From Dyella humicola (GTDB lineage: Bacteria; Pseudomonadota; Gammaproteobacteria; Xanthomonadales; Rhodanobacteraceae): a DNA stretch of 64,000 bases. A program made the translations under genes and the position numbers. Numbering within the stretch: the stretch's first letter is position 1; the number at the start of each line of letters is the position of its first letter. Below the pieces are notes generated by a model. It saw only the letters and a program-made list of their open reading frames with translations. It made no database searches and was not told where the DNA came from. The stretch lies in assembly GCF_026283945.1 (NCBI RefSeq), contig NZ_JAPDPC010000001.1:806001-870000 (forward strand). The letters run 5' to 3'. Below are positions 8,304-16,139 of the stretch, one piece after another.

Positions 8304-9275
8304 ATGGCTCATCACATCGTCGAGCTGATCGCACAATACGGGCTGTTGTTGGTTTTCATCAATGTGCTCGTCGAGCAGGCTGGCGCGCCGCTGCCGGCCG
8401 TGCCGACCATGATCGTCGCTGGTGCCTTGGCTGCCGCGGACAAGCTGCCGGTGGCCGGGCTGTTGGGTGTGGCCGTGCTGGCCTGTCTGCTGGCCGACTT
8501 TGCCTGGTATGCGGCGGGCCGTTATTACGGTGGCGGCGTGATGCGTACGCTGTGCCGTATTTCCTTGTCGCCCGATTCTTGTGTGAAACAGTCGGAGCTG
8601 CGTTTCCAGCGCTGGCGTGGCGGCATGTTGCTGCTCGCCAAGTTCGTGCCCGGTCTTTCTACGGTGGCGCCGCCGTTGGTGGGGGCGATGGGCCTGCGGC
8701 CAGCACCTTTTGCGCTGTTCGATGGCCTGGGCTCGCTGCTGTGGGTCGGCGTTGCGGTCGGTCTGGGCTATGTATTCGCCAGCCAGATTGAGGATGTACT
8801 TCAAGCCATGGCCAACGCCGGCAGCATCGCCTTGATGTTGCTGGGCTGTCTGCTGGCGCTCTACATCACCGTCAAATGGTGGCAGCGCCACCGCTTGCTG
8901 CGGACGCTGCGCATGGCGCGCATCACGGTGGAAGAACTCAACGACGCGATAACCGCTGGCCGCACGCCAGCCGTGGTCGACGTGCGTTCTGCTGCCGCGC
9001 GGATGGTGGATACCCGCGTGATTCCAGGCGCGCTGCTGGCGGACGTCAGTAGTGTCGATCGCATTGTCCAGGCGGTGCCCATCGACAGCGAACTGGTGAT
9101 TTATTGCAGCTGTCCGAACGAGGCTTCTGCTGCCGTGGTGGCCAAGGCGCTGATGGCGCAGGGCTATACCCGGGTGCGTCCGTTGCTGGGTGGACTGGAT
9201 GCCTGGGACCACGCCGGACTGCCGATCCAGCGTCTGGTCGTGGTCGACGACGTAGGTATGACCACGACCGCCTGA
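8304..9275 (+). CDS. DedA-family membrane protein fused to a rhodanese domain
   Basis: A 323-aa protein with an N-terminal DedA/SNARE-associated domain (residues 1-200, with GAPLPAVPTMIVAGALA and the conserved FVPGLSTVAPPLVGAMG loop) followed by a cytoplasmic rhodanese domain (about 215-315). DedA proteins are inner-membrane lipid carriers. The rhodanese domain keeps a Cys in the active-site loop (IYCSCPNEASA), so it may bind persulfide or act as a redox sensor. This two-domain layout is recurrent in proteobacteria; what the coupling does is unknown. The ATG at 8304 begins the conserved domain; the upstream in-frame ATG at 8202 adds 34 non-conserved residues. Confidence 0.85.
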   Translation: MAHHIVELIAQYGLLLVFINVLVEQAGAPLPAVPTMIVAGALAAADKLPVAGLLGVAVLACLLADFAWYAAGRYYGGGVMRTLCRISLSPDSCVKQSELRFQRWRGGMLLLAKFVPGLSTVAPPLVGAMGLRPAPFALFDGLGSLLWVGVAVGLGYVFASQIEDVLQAMANAGSIALMLLGCLLALYITVKWWQRHRLLRTLRMARITVEELNDAITAGRTPAVVDVRSAAARMVDTRVIPGALLADVSSVDRIVQAVPIDSELVIYCSCPNEASAAVVAKALMAQGYTRVRPLLGGLDAWDHAGLPIQRLVVVDDVGMTTTA

Positions 9276-9546
9276 GCGCCCGCTCGAAGTCCTTGCGCCC
9301 TCTCGAAGGGAGGAGTGGGTTCTCGCTCGGTTGTCGGGTGTCGCTAGGTTGCTCGTCTATAGCGCGACGACCGAGCCTTTCCGCCAGCTTGCCGCTTACG
9401 CAGCGGGCGATAACAGCCAACCCAAGCCCGATGCCAATCGGCAAATTTTTACGCGTTCTATACGCCCCCGGGGTAATTCGCTACCCCTTTCTTATGCGCC
9501 AGTTCCGACAATTTGCACCGTTGATTAATACGGTGAGTCGGAACAC

Positions 9547-9639
9547 ATGGACGCCATCTACCTCTTGTTTTCGTTCGTGCTCTTTGCGGCAGCACTCGGC
9601 TTTCTGCTGATCTGCGACCGGTTGGGTCGACGCCCCTGA
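9547..9639 (+). CDS. 30-aa membrane peptide upstream of kdpF
   Basis: A single-helix peptide (MDAIYLLFSFVLFAAALGFL, then a short basic tail LICDRLGRRP) encoded 65 bp before kdpF and on the same strand. It has the same length as KdpF but is not KdpF. Similar tiny ORFs sit before kdpF in other bacteria, to my recollection, and may stabilise the Kdp complex as KdpF does. This is inferred from position, hydrophobic pattern and the compact start-stop; no strong ribosome site is visible beyond gagtcggaa. Confidence 0.55.
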   Translation: MDAIYLLFSFVLFAAALGFLLICDRLGRRP

Positions 9640-9704
9640 TTGCCGGCCGTTGCCTGCGCGGCAACGGATTCCCTGGCTCACGCTTCCTCTGCGGGAGATC
9701 TCCC

Positions 9705-9797
9705 ATGAACGTCATCTATATCGTGGCCTCCGTCATCGCGGTGGCCCTGACGGGCTATTTGTGCGTAGCCCTGCTCAAGCCGGAGTGGTTTGAATGA
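9705..9797 (+). CDS. kdpF: KdpF, small subunit of the potassium ATPase
   Basis: A 30-aa single-span peptide (MNVIYIVASVIAVALTGYLC then VALLKPEWFE). The ending ALLKPExF is diagnostic of KdpF, which lies between the KdpA and KdpB subunits in the inner membrane and stabilises the complex. A ribosome site (gcgggagat) precedes it. Its stop codon overlaps the kdpA start (ATGA), so the two are translationally coupled. Confidence 0.88.
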   Translation: MNVIYIVASVIAVALTGYLCVALLKPEWFE

Positions 9798-11596
9798 CTA
9801 CCTTCGATTTCTTCCAGGTTGTGCTCTACCTGGCCGTGCTGCTGGTGCTGATCAAGCCGGTCGGCAGCTATATGGCGTTGGCGTTTTCCGAAACACCCAA
9901 TCGTGTGACGCGCTTCGGTGGTGGAGTGGAGCGCCTGCTCTACCGGATCGCCGGCGTGCGTGCCGACGAACAGATGGGCTGGCGGCGTTATGCGATCGCC
10001 ATGCTGCTGTTCAATATGGTCGGCATGGTGGTCGTGTATGTATTGCAGCGTGCGCAACAATGGTTGCCGCTGAATCCGCAGCACTTTGCCGCGGTGACGC
10101 CCGATTCGGCGATCAATACGGCCATCAGCTTCATCACCAATACCAACTGGCAGGGCTACGGTGGTGAAAACACCATGAGCTACCTGACCCAGATGCTCGG
10201 CCTGGCGGTGCAGAACTTCCTTTCCGCGGCGACGGGTATCGCCGTGCTGCTGGCGGTCGTGCGTGGCTTCACCCGCCGGAGTGCCAACAGCGTCGGCAAC
10301 TTCTGGGTCGACATGACGCGCAGCACGCTTTACGTGCTGATGCCGTTCTCGTTGTTGATGTCGCTGTTGCTGGTGTCACAGGGTGTGGTGCAGAACTTCT
10401 CTGCTTATGTCGACGTGCCGGTGGCGCAGGTCACCAGCATGACCGAGACCGTCAAGGATGCCGCTGGCAATCCGCTGAAGGATGCCGCCGGCCACGACGT
10501 CACCCACGAATCGAAAGTGACGACGCAGACCTTGCCGATGGGCCCGGCCGCTTCGCAGATTGCGATCAAGCAACTGGGCACCAATGGTGGCGGCTTCTTC
10601 AATACGAACTCGGCGCATCCGTACGAAAACCCCACGCCGTTCAGTAATTTCCTGGAGATGCTGGCGATCTTCCTGATCCCCGGTGGTCTCTGTTACACCT
10701 TCGGCAGCATGGTGGGCGACCGGCGGCAGGGCTGGGCGATCCTCGCTACCATGCTGCTGATCTTTATACCGCTGGCCTACTGTGCCATTGGCGCCGAACA
10801 GGCGGGCAACCCGGCGATGCACGGCCTGGCGGTGGATCAGCATGCCTCCGCGCTGCAAGCGGGCGGCAACATGGAAGGCAAAGAAACGCGCTTCGGCATC
10901 GCCGCGAGCGGCCTGTTCGCCACCATCACCACGGCGGCTTCGTGTGGCGCGGTGAACGCCATGCACGACTCGATGACGCCGCTGGGTGGCTTGGTGCCGA
11001 TGTGGCTGATCCAGCTCGGCGAAGTGGTGTTCGGCGGTGTCGGCTCGGGCCTCTACGGCATGCTCGCCTTTGCGGTAGTGGCCGTGTTCATTGCGGGCCT
11101 GATGGTGGGCCGCACGCCGGAGTACCTCGGCAAGAAGATCGAGGCGCACGAGATGAAGATGGCCAGCCTCGCCGTACTGGTGCCGTGTGCACTGGTGGTG
11201 ATCTGCACGGCCATCGCGGTGATGACCCCGGCAGGCGTGGCTGGCGTGTCCAATCCTGGTGCGCACGGCTTCAGCCAGATGCTTTACGCCGTCTCCTCGG
11301 CCTCCAATAACAACGGCAGTGCGTTTGGCGGTCTGTCGGCCAATACACCGTTCTGGAATGTGCTGTTGAGCGTGTGCATGTATCTGTCGCGCTACCTGTT
11401 GATGATCGCCATGTTGGCCATGGCCGGTTCGCTGGCGGCCAAGCGTCATGTGCCAGCTTCGGCCGGCACCTTGCCCACCCATACGCCGCTGTTCATCACC
11501 TTGCTTGCCTGCGTGGTGATCGTAGTCGGCGCGCTGACTTTCCTACCGGCGCTCGCGCTGGGGCCGATTGCCGAATTCCTGATGTCGGTCCGCTGA
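9794..11596 (+). CDS. kdpA: Potassium-transporting ATPase subunit A
   Basis: A 600-aa channel-like subunit of the KdpFABC pump, with about ten membrane helices and four pseudo-repeats of the potassium selectivity filter (for example NTNWQGYGGE, GTNGGGFFNTNSAHPYENP, ASNNNGSAFGG). It selects potassium in the periplasm and passes it to KdpB. The length is somewhat above the E. coli protein because of an extra hydrophilic periplasmic stretch around residues 215-245 (TVKDAAGNPLKDAAGHD). It starts within the kdpF stop and is followed 20 bp later by kdpB. Confidence 0.97.
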   Translation: MTTFDFFQVVLYLAVLLVLIKPVGSYMALAFSETPNRVTRFGGGVERLLYRIAGVRADEQMGWRRYAIAMLLFNMVGMVVVYVLQRAQQWLPLNPQHFAAVTPDSAINTAISFITNTNWQGYGGENTMSYLTQMLGLAVQNFLSAATGIAVLLAVVRGFTRRSANSVGNFWVDMTRSTLYVLMPFSLLMSLLLVSQGVVQNFSAYVDVPVAQVTSMTETVKDAAGNPLKDAAGHDVTHESKVTTQTLPMGPAASQIAIKQLGTNGGGFFNTNSAHPYENPTPFSNFLEMLAIFLIPGGLCYTFGSMVGDRRQGWAILATMLLIFIPLAYCAIGAEQAGNPAMHGLAVDQHASALQAGGNMEGKETRFGIAASGLFATITTAASCGAVNAMHDSMTPLGGLVPMWLIQLGEVVFGGVGSGLYGMLAFAVVAVFIAGLMVGRTPEYLGKKIEAHEMKMASLAVLVPCALVVICTAIAVMTPAGVAGVSNPGAHGFSQMLYAVSSASNNNGSAFGGLSANTPFWNVLLSVCMYLSRYLLMIAMLAMAGSLAAKRHVPASAGTLPTHTPLFITLLACVVIVVGALTFLPALALGPIAEFLMSVR

Positions 11597-11616
11597 AGAC
11601 CACGGGACACTGATCC

Positions 11617-13698
11617 ATGACGACGACACATACTCACGTTCACGCTGTGCGGACCTTCGACCGCGCACTGATCCTCAAGGCCGTGGCGGACTCGTTCCGC
11701 AAACTGTCGCCGCGGTTGCAATTCCGCAACCCGGTGATGTTCGTGGTGTTCGTGTGCAGCGTACTGACCACCCTATTGTGGGTGCAGGCGCTGACGGGAC
11801 ACGGCGAGGCGCCCACCAGCTTCATCTTCTGGGTCACCATCTGGTTGTGGTTCACCCTGTTGTTCGCGAACTTCGCCGAAGCCCTCGCCGAAGGTCGTGG
11901 CAAGGCACAGGCGGCGGCGCTGCGCGGTTCACGCAAGGATGTCGTGGCGAAACGGCTGGAGAGTCCTCATCGCCAAGCGGCGATCACGTTCACGCCGTCA
12001 TCGGAGCTGCGCGTCGGTCATCTGGTGCTGGTGGAAGCCGGCGAACAAATGCCGGGTGATGGCGAGGTGGTGGTGGGTGCGGCGAGCGTGGACGAGAGCG
12101 CGATCACCGGCGAATCCGCACCGGTCATCCGCGAATCGGGTGGCGACCGCAGCGCGGTCACCGGTGGTACGCGCGTGCTTTCTGACTGGCTGGTGGTGCG
12201 TATCACGGCCAACCCTGGCGAGAGCTTTCTCGATCGCATGATCGCCATGGTGGAAGGCGCCTCGCGGCGCAAGACGCCGAATGAAATCGCGCTGACCATT
12301 CTGCTGGCCAAGTTCACGCTGATCTTCCTGCTGGCCTGCGCCACGCTGCTGCCGTATTCGATCTATAGCGCGCAGGTGGCGGGTTCGGGCAGCCCGATCA
12401 CCATCACCGTGCTGGTGGCGCTGCTGGTCTGTCTGATTCCCACCACCATCGGTGCGCTGCTTTCGGCCATCGGTATTGCCGGCATGGATCGCATGATTCG
12501 CGCCAACGTCATTGCCACCTCCGGTCGCGCGGTGGAAGCGGCTGGCGACGTCGATGTGCTGCTGCTCGACAAGACCGGCACCATCACCCTGGGCAACCGC
12601 CAGGCTGTGGCTTTCCTGCCCGCACCTGGCGTGGAAGAGAGCATTCTCGCCGATGCTGCGCAGCTGGCCTCATTGGCCGACGAAACGCCCGAGGGTCGCA
12701 GCATCGTGGTGCTCGCCAAGGAACGTTTCGGCCTGCGCGAACGCCAGCTGGAAGAGGGCCATGCGGAGTTCGTGCCGTTCACCGCACAGACACGCATGAG
12801 TGGCGTGAACATGGGCGAGCGGGTAATCCGCAAGGGTGCGCTTGACGCCGTGGAACGCTATCTGGAAGCGAACGGCAGCCACCTGCCGCCGCTGGTCAAG
12901 CATATGGCCGAGGACATCGCCCGTCGTGGCGCCACGCCGCTGATCGTGACCGAAGGATCCACCGCGCTGGGCGTGATCGAGCTGAAGGACATCGTGAAGG
13001 GCGGCATCCGCGAGCGGTTCGCCGAGATGCGCCGGATGGGCATCAAGACGATGATGATCACCGGCGACAATCCGCTCACCGCAGCTGCGATCGCTGCCGA
13101 GGCCGGTGTCGACGACTTCCTCGCCGAAGCCACGCCGGAAGCGAAACTCAAGCTGATCCGCAGGATCCAGGCCGAGAATCGTCTGGTGGCGATGTGCGGT
13201 GACGGCACCAATGATGCACCGGCACTGGCCCAGGCTGACGTCGCCGTGGCCATGAACACCGGCACGCAGGCGGCCAAGGAAGCCGGCAACATGGTCGACC
13301 TGGATTCCAATCCGACCAAGTTGATCGAAGTGGTGGAGATCGGCAAGCAGATGCTGATTACGCGCGGCTCGCTTACCACCTTCTCCATCGCCAACGACAT
13401 CGCCAAATACTTCGCGATTATTCCGGCGGCGTTCGCCACCACTTATCCGGCACTGAACACGCTCAATGTGATGAAGCTCGCCACGCCGCAGAGTGCGATC
13501 CTGTCGGCCGTGATCTTCAACGCACTGATCATCATCTTCTTGATCCCGCTAGCGCTCAAAGGCGTAAAGTACCGGGCACTGGGTGCGGGTGCATTGCTCC
13601 GCCGCAACCTGCTCGTCTACGGACTCGGCGGTATCGCGGTCCCATTCATCGGCATCAAGCTGATCGACATGCTGCTGGTCCTGTGCGGACTGGCCTGA
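11617..13698 (+). CDS. kdpB: Potassium-transporting ATPase subunit B (P-type ATPase)
   Basis: The 693-aa catalytic subunit of the high-affinity potassium pump. The P-type motifs are intact: TGES in the actuator domain, phosphorylated Asp318 in DKTGTIT, and the hinge [22 protein letters not shown]. The KdpB-specific [11 protein letters not shown] stretch follows the M4 region. ATP hydrolysis here drives potassium received from KdpA into the cytoplasm. The gene sits in its normal place after kdpA, but two extra ORFs separate it from kdpC. Confidence 0.97.
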   Translation: MTTTHTHVHAVRTFDRALILKAVADSFRKLSPRLQFRNPVMFVVFVCSVLTTLLWVQALTGHGEAPTSFIFWVTIWLWFTLLFANFAEALAEGRGKAQAAALRGSRKDVVAKRLESPHRQAAITFTPSSELRVGHLVLVEAGEQMPGDGEVVVGAASVDESAITGESAPVIRESGGDRSAVTGGTRVLSDWLVVRITANPGESFLDRMIAMVEGASRRKTPNEIALTILLAKFTLIFLLACATLLPYSIYSAQVAGSGSPITITVLVALLVCLIPTTIGALLSAIGIAGMDRMIRANVIATSGRAVEAAGDVDVLLLDKTGTITLGNRQAVAFLPAPGVEESILADAAQLASLADETPEGRSIVVLAKERFGLRERQLEEGHAEFVPFTAQTRMSGVNMGERVIRKGALDAVERYLEANGSHLPPLVKHMAEDIARRGATPLIVTEGSTALGVIELKDIVKGGIRERFAEMRRMGIKTMMITGDNPLTAAAIAAEAGVDDFLAEATPEAKLKLIRRIQAENRLVAMCGDGTNDAPALAQADVAVAMNTGTQAAKEAGNMVDLDSNPTKLIEVVEIGKQMLITRGSLTTFSIANDIAKYFAIIPAAFATTYPALNTLNVMKLATPQSAILSAVIFNALIIIFLIPLALKGVKYRALGAGALLRRNLLVYGLGGIAVPFIGIKLIDMLLVLCGLA

Positions 13699-13715
13699 AG
13701 CGAGAGGTTTAGATC

Positions 13716-13925
13716 ATGCAGACGCTTAAGCTTTCCGTATCGCTGCCCGACGACACGCACCCGGACATGGAGCTCCGCCTGTCCACTGATGATTCCACCT
13801 GTGATGTGGTGATTGCGTTGCCTTCGGCCTCGGCGCGGACGGTCAAGGTAGACCGGAAGAACGATGACCAGGCGCCCCCCAGCGCCCAGGACGATTACGT
13901 GCTCGGCGGCTACGCCGGCATTTGA
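13716..13925 (+). CDS. 69-aa hypothetical protein within the kdp operon
   Basis: A small soluble acidic protein (MQTLKLSVSLPDDTHPDMEL at the N-terminus) with no signal peptide or membrane helix. I do not recognise a family. It begins 17 bp after kdpB, preceded by a gcgagagg ribosome site, so it is very probably translated as part of the kdp transcript. Its end overlaps a possible early start of the following outer-membrane gene. A role in potassium uptake is inferred only from position. Confidence 0.6.
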   Translation: MQTLKLSVSLPDDTHPDMELRLSTDDSTCDVVIALPSASARTVKVDRKNDDQAPPSAQDDYVLGGYAGI

Positions 13926-14017
13926 AGTCGATGCCGGACGGCATCGACGCTCCACAGCCCCATACAACCCCACAAGAAAAGGACGGTCCGTCCCCGGGCC
14001 GAATGTCAGGAATACCT

Positions 14018-15520
14018 ATGGTTTCGAAGAAAATTCTGTCGAAGAGCAGGCTCCCGTTTGCAGTTCTGCTTGCGATTGCGCCCGCCAGCCAAGTGCTTGC
14101 GTCCACCATCGACGCTTCTCCCGTATCCTCCGCTGCGGACATCGATAGCGTGGCGCCCTCGGCGCCGGTAGCGGGCAGTGCCGATTGTTCAAGAGGCTTC
14201 TTTTCGCGCCTTGCCTCGGCCTACCGTGAGGACGCCCAGCCGTCCGATCCCAATGCTCCCGCGCCGGCACGTCGCGCCATGGATGCGCCGCTCAATTCGC
14301 CGCCGTTCCCCAGCGCGGAATGGCAGCTCGGTGGCGTGGCTGCGCCGATCGGCGTGCCCAACTCTTACGGCCAGTATCCGCTGCAGAAAGCCCTCTCCTG
14401 CACGAAGCTTGGCAACTGGATGGAGCGCAACAAGATCGAGATCAACGGCTGGATCAATCCCTCCGCCAACCTGAGCTCGTCCAGCAACTCCAACTTCCCG
14501 CTGTCGTATGCAACACGTCCGAACCGGGTGGAGTTCGATCAGTTCGTCACCAACATCACGCGCGTCGAGGACACCGTCCAGACCGACCATGTGGACTGGG
14601 GCTTCAATATCTCCAATCTGTATGGCTACGACTATCACTACACCGTGTCCAAGGGTGTTTTCAGCAACCAATTGCTGAACAACCCCAAGGCCGACAGCGC
14701 ACTGAATGGCAAGATCTACGGTGATGACCCGATGTTGTTCTACGGCGATATCTATATCCCGTGGGTCGCCGAAGGCATGGTCATCCGCGTCGGTCGCTAT
14801 TTGTCGCTGCCGGATATCGAGGCGCAGTTCTCGCCGCAGAACTACCTGGTTACGCATTCGATCCTGTACACGGTCGACCCGTACACTCAGACCGGCATCA
14901 TGACCACGACCAAGCTCAGCAGCCAGTGGACGTTCCAGATTGGCATCAACGGCAGCAATGATACGGCGCCCTGGAATTCGTCGGCGCGGCCCTCGTTGCA
15001 GACCTGCGTGCGCTGGGTGTCAAAAGACAACGACGACATGCTTTACCCCTGCATCAACAATGTGAACAAGTCCGACTACAACTACAACAACGTGCAAATG
15101 TATGTGATGACCTGGGGTCATCGCTTCAACAACAGCGTGCATATGCAGACCGAGGCGTATCGCATGTACGGCCGCAATATCCCGGGCTTCGGGCCGGGCG
15201 GCACGCCGGGTGCGCCGGGGTCGTCGCCGTTGGCGGGCACGGCAGGCGAATTCGGCATCGTGAACTACCTCAACTTCGAATTGAACTCGAGCAACATGAT
15301 GTCGTTCCGCAACGAGTACTACGACGACGAGAAGGGACAGCGCACGGGTTTCGCGACGCGCTACAGCAGTCACACGCTGGGCCTGACGCACTGGGTGTCA
15401 TCGGATCTGGAAATTCGCCCGGAGCTGCGCTACGAACACTCGTACGACGTGAATGCCTATGACAAAGGCGCGAAGAACTACCAGGTCGTCGGTCTGGTCG
15501 ACGCGATCCTTCACTACTGA
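14018..15520 (+). CDS. Outer-membrane beta-barrel protein (porin-like) in the kdp operon
   Basis: A 500-aa exported protein. The signal peptide is MVSKKILSKSRLPFAVLLAI with cleavage near ASQVLA-S. The mature part is rich in alternating aromatic/polar strands (for example SNLYGYDYHYTVSKG, MYVMTWGHRFNNSVHMQTEA) and ends in a strand closing with the aromatic residue of AILHY, as outer-membrane barrels do. It resembles the BBP2-like outer-membrane beta-barrel family. It could serve as a potassium-permeable pore feeding the pump. The ATG at 14018 has AGGA at proper spacing; upstream in-frame ATGs at 14003 and 13922 are less likely. kdpC follows after 9 bp. Confidence 0.75.
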   Translation: MVSKKILSKSRLPFAVLLAIAPASQVLASTIDASPVSSAADIDSVAPSAPVAGSADCSRGFFSRLASAYREDAQPSDPNAPAPARRAMDAPLNSPPFPSAEWQLGGVAAPIGVPNSYGQYPLQKALSCTKLGNWMERNKIEINGWINPSANLSSSSNSNFPLSYATRPNRVEFDQFVTNITRVEDTVQTDHVDWGFNISNLYGYDYHYTVSKGVFSNQLLNNPKADSALNGKIYGDDPMLFYGDIYIPWVAEGMVIRVGRYLSLPDIEAQFSPQNYLVTHSILYTVDPYTQTGIMTTTKLSSQWTFQIGINGSNDTAPWNSSARPSLQTCVRWVSKDNDDMLYPCINNVNKSDYNYNNVQMYVMTWGHRFNNSVHMQTEAYRMYGRNIPGFGPGGTPGAPGSSPLAGTAGEFGIVNYLNFELNSSNMMSFRNEYYDDEKGQRTGFATRYSSHTLGLTHWVSSDLEIRPELRYEHSYDVNAYDKGAKNYQVVGLVDAILHY

Positions 15521-15529
15521 GGTCATGAT

Positions 15530-16099
15530 ATGAGCAGGCTCTTACGCAATGCGGTCGGGATGTTGCTGCTGATGACGGTGATCACCGGCATCGCCTATCC
15601 GCTGGTGGTTACCGGACTGGCCCAGGTGCTGTTCCCGTCGCAGGCGAACGGCAGCCTGATCACCAAAGACGGCAGGCCGATCGGCTCTACGCTGATCGGC
15701 CAGTCCTTCACCGAACCGAAGTACTTCTGGGGTCGCCCTTCGGCGACCACGCCCCAGGCCAATAATGCGACGGCGTCCAACGGCTCCAACCTGGGGCCGA
15801 CCAATCCCGCGCTTACCGATGCGGTGAAACAGCGGATCGACGCGCTGCGCGCCGCCGACCCGGGTAACACCGCGCCAGTGCCGGTGGACCTGGTCACGGC
15901 CTCGGGCAGCGGTCTCGATCCGGAGATCTCGCCGGCGGCGGCGGCCTATCAGGTGTCGCGTGTGGCCAAGGCGCGCGGCTTGAGCGATGCGCAGGTGCAG
16001 GCGTTAGTGACCATGGCGACCAGTGGTCGCCAGTTCGGTATGATCGGCGAGCCTCGCGTGAATGTGTTGAAACTCAATCTGGCTTTGGATGGCCATTGA
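15530..16099 (+). CDS. kdpC: Potassium-transporting ATPase subunit C
   Basis: A 189-aa single-span subunit of the Kdp complex, anchored by an N-terminal helix ([20 protein letters not shown]) with the rest in the periplasm. The conserved [19 protein letters not shown] and the block ITPAAAxYQ-like sequence ([19 protein letters not shown]) identify it. It is thought to raise potassium affinity and assist assembly. It is separated from kdpB by a 69-aa ORF and the outer-membrane barrel gene, an unusual order compared with the enteric kdpFABC. Confidence 0.95.
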   Translation: MSRLLRNAVGMLLLMTVITGIAYPLVVTGLAQVLFPSQANGSLITKDGRPIGSTLIGQSFTEPKYFWGRPSATTPQANNATASNGSNLGPTNPALTDAVKQRIDALRAADPGNTAPVPVDLVTASGSGLDPEISPAAAAYQVSRVAKARGLSDAQVQALVTMATSGRQFGMIGEPRVNVLKLNLALDGH

Positions 16100-16139
16100 G
16101 GCATAACGTAGTCGCCGATCACTGACGTACTGGGACAGC

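Noticed and set aside
9276-9546. KdpE operator before the kdp operon
   Set aside because: A regulator site is expected here, but I could not see a convincing match to the T-rich E. coli KdpE box and do not claim a position.
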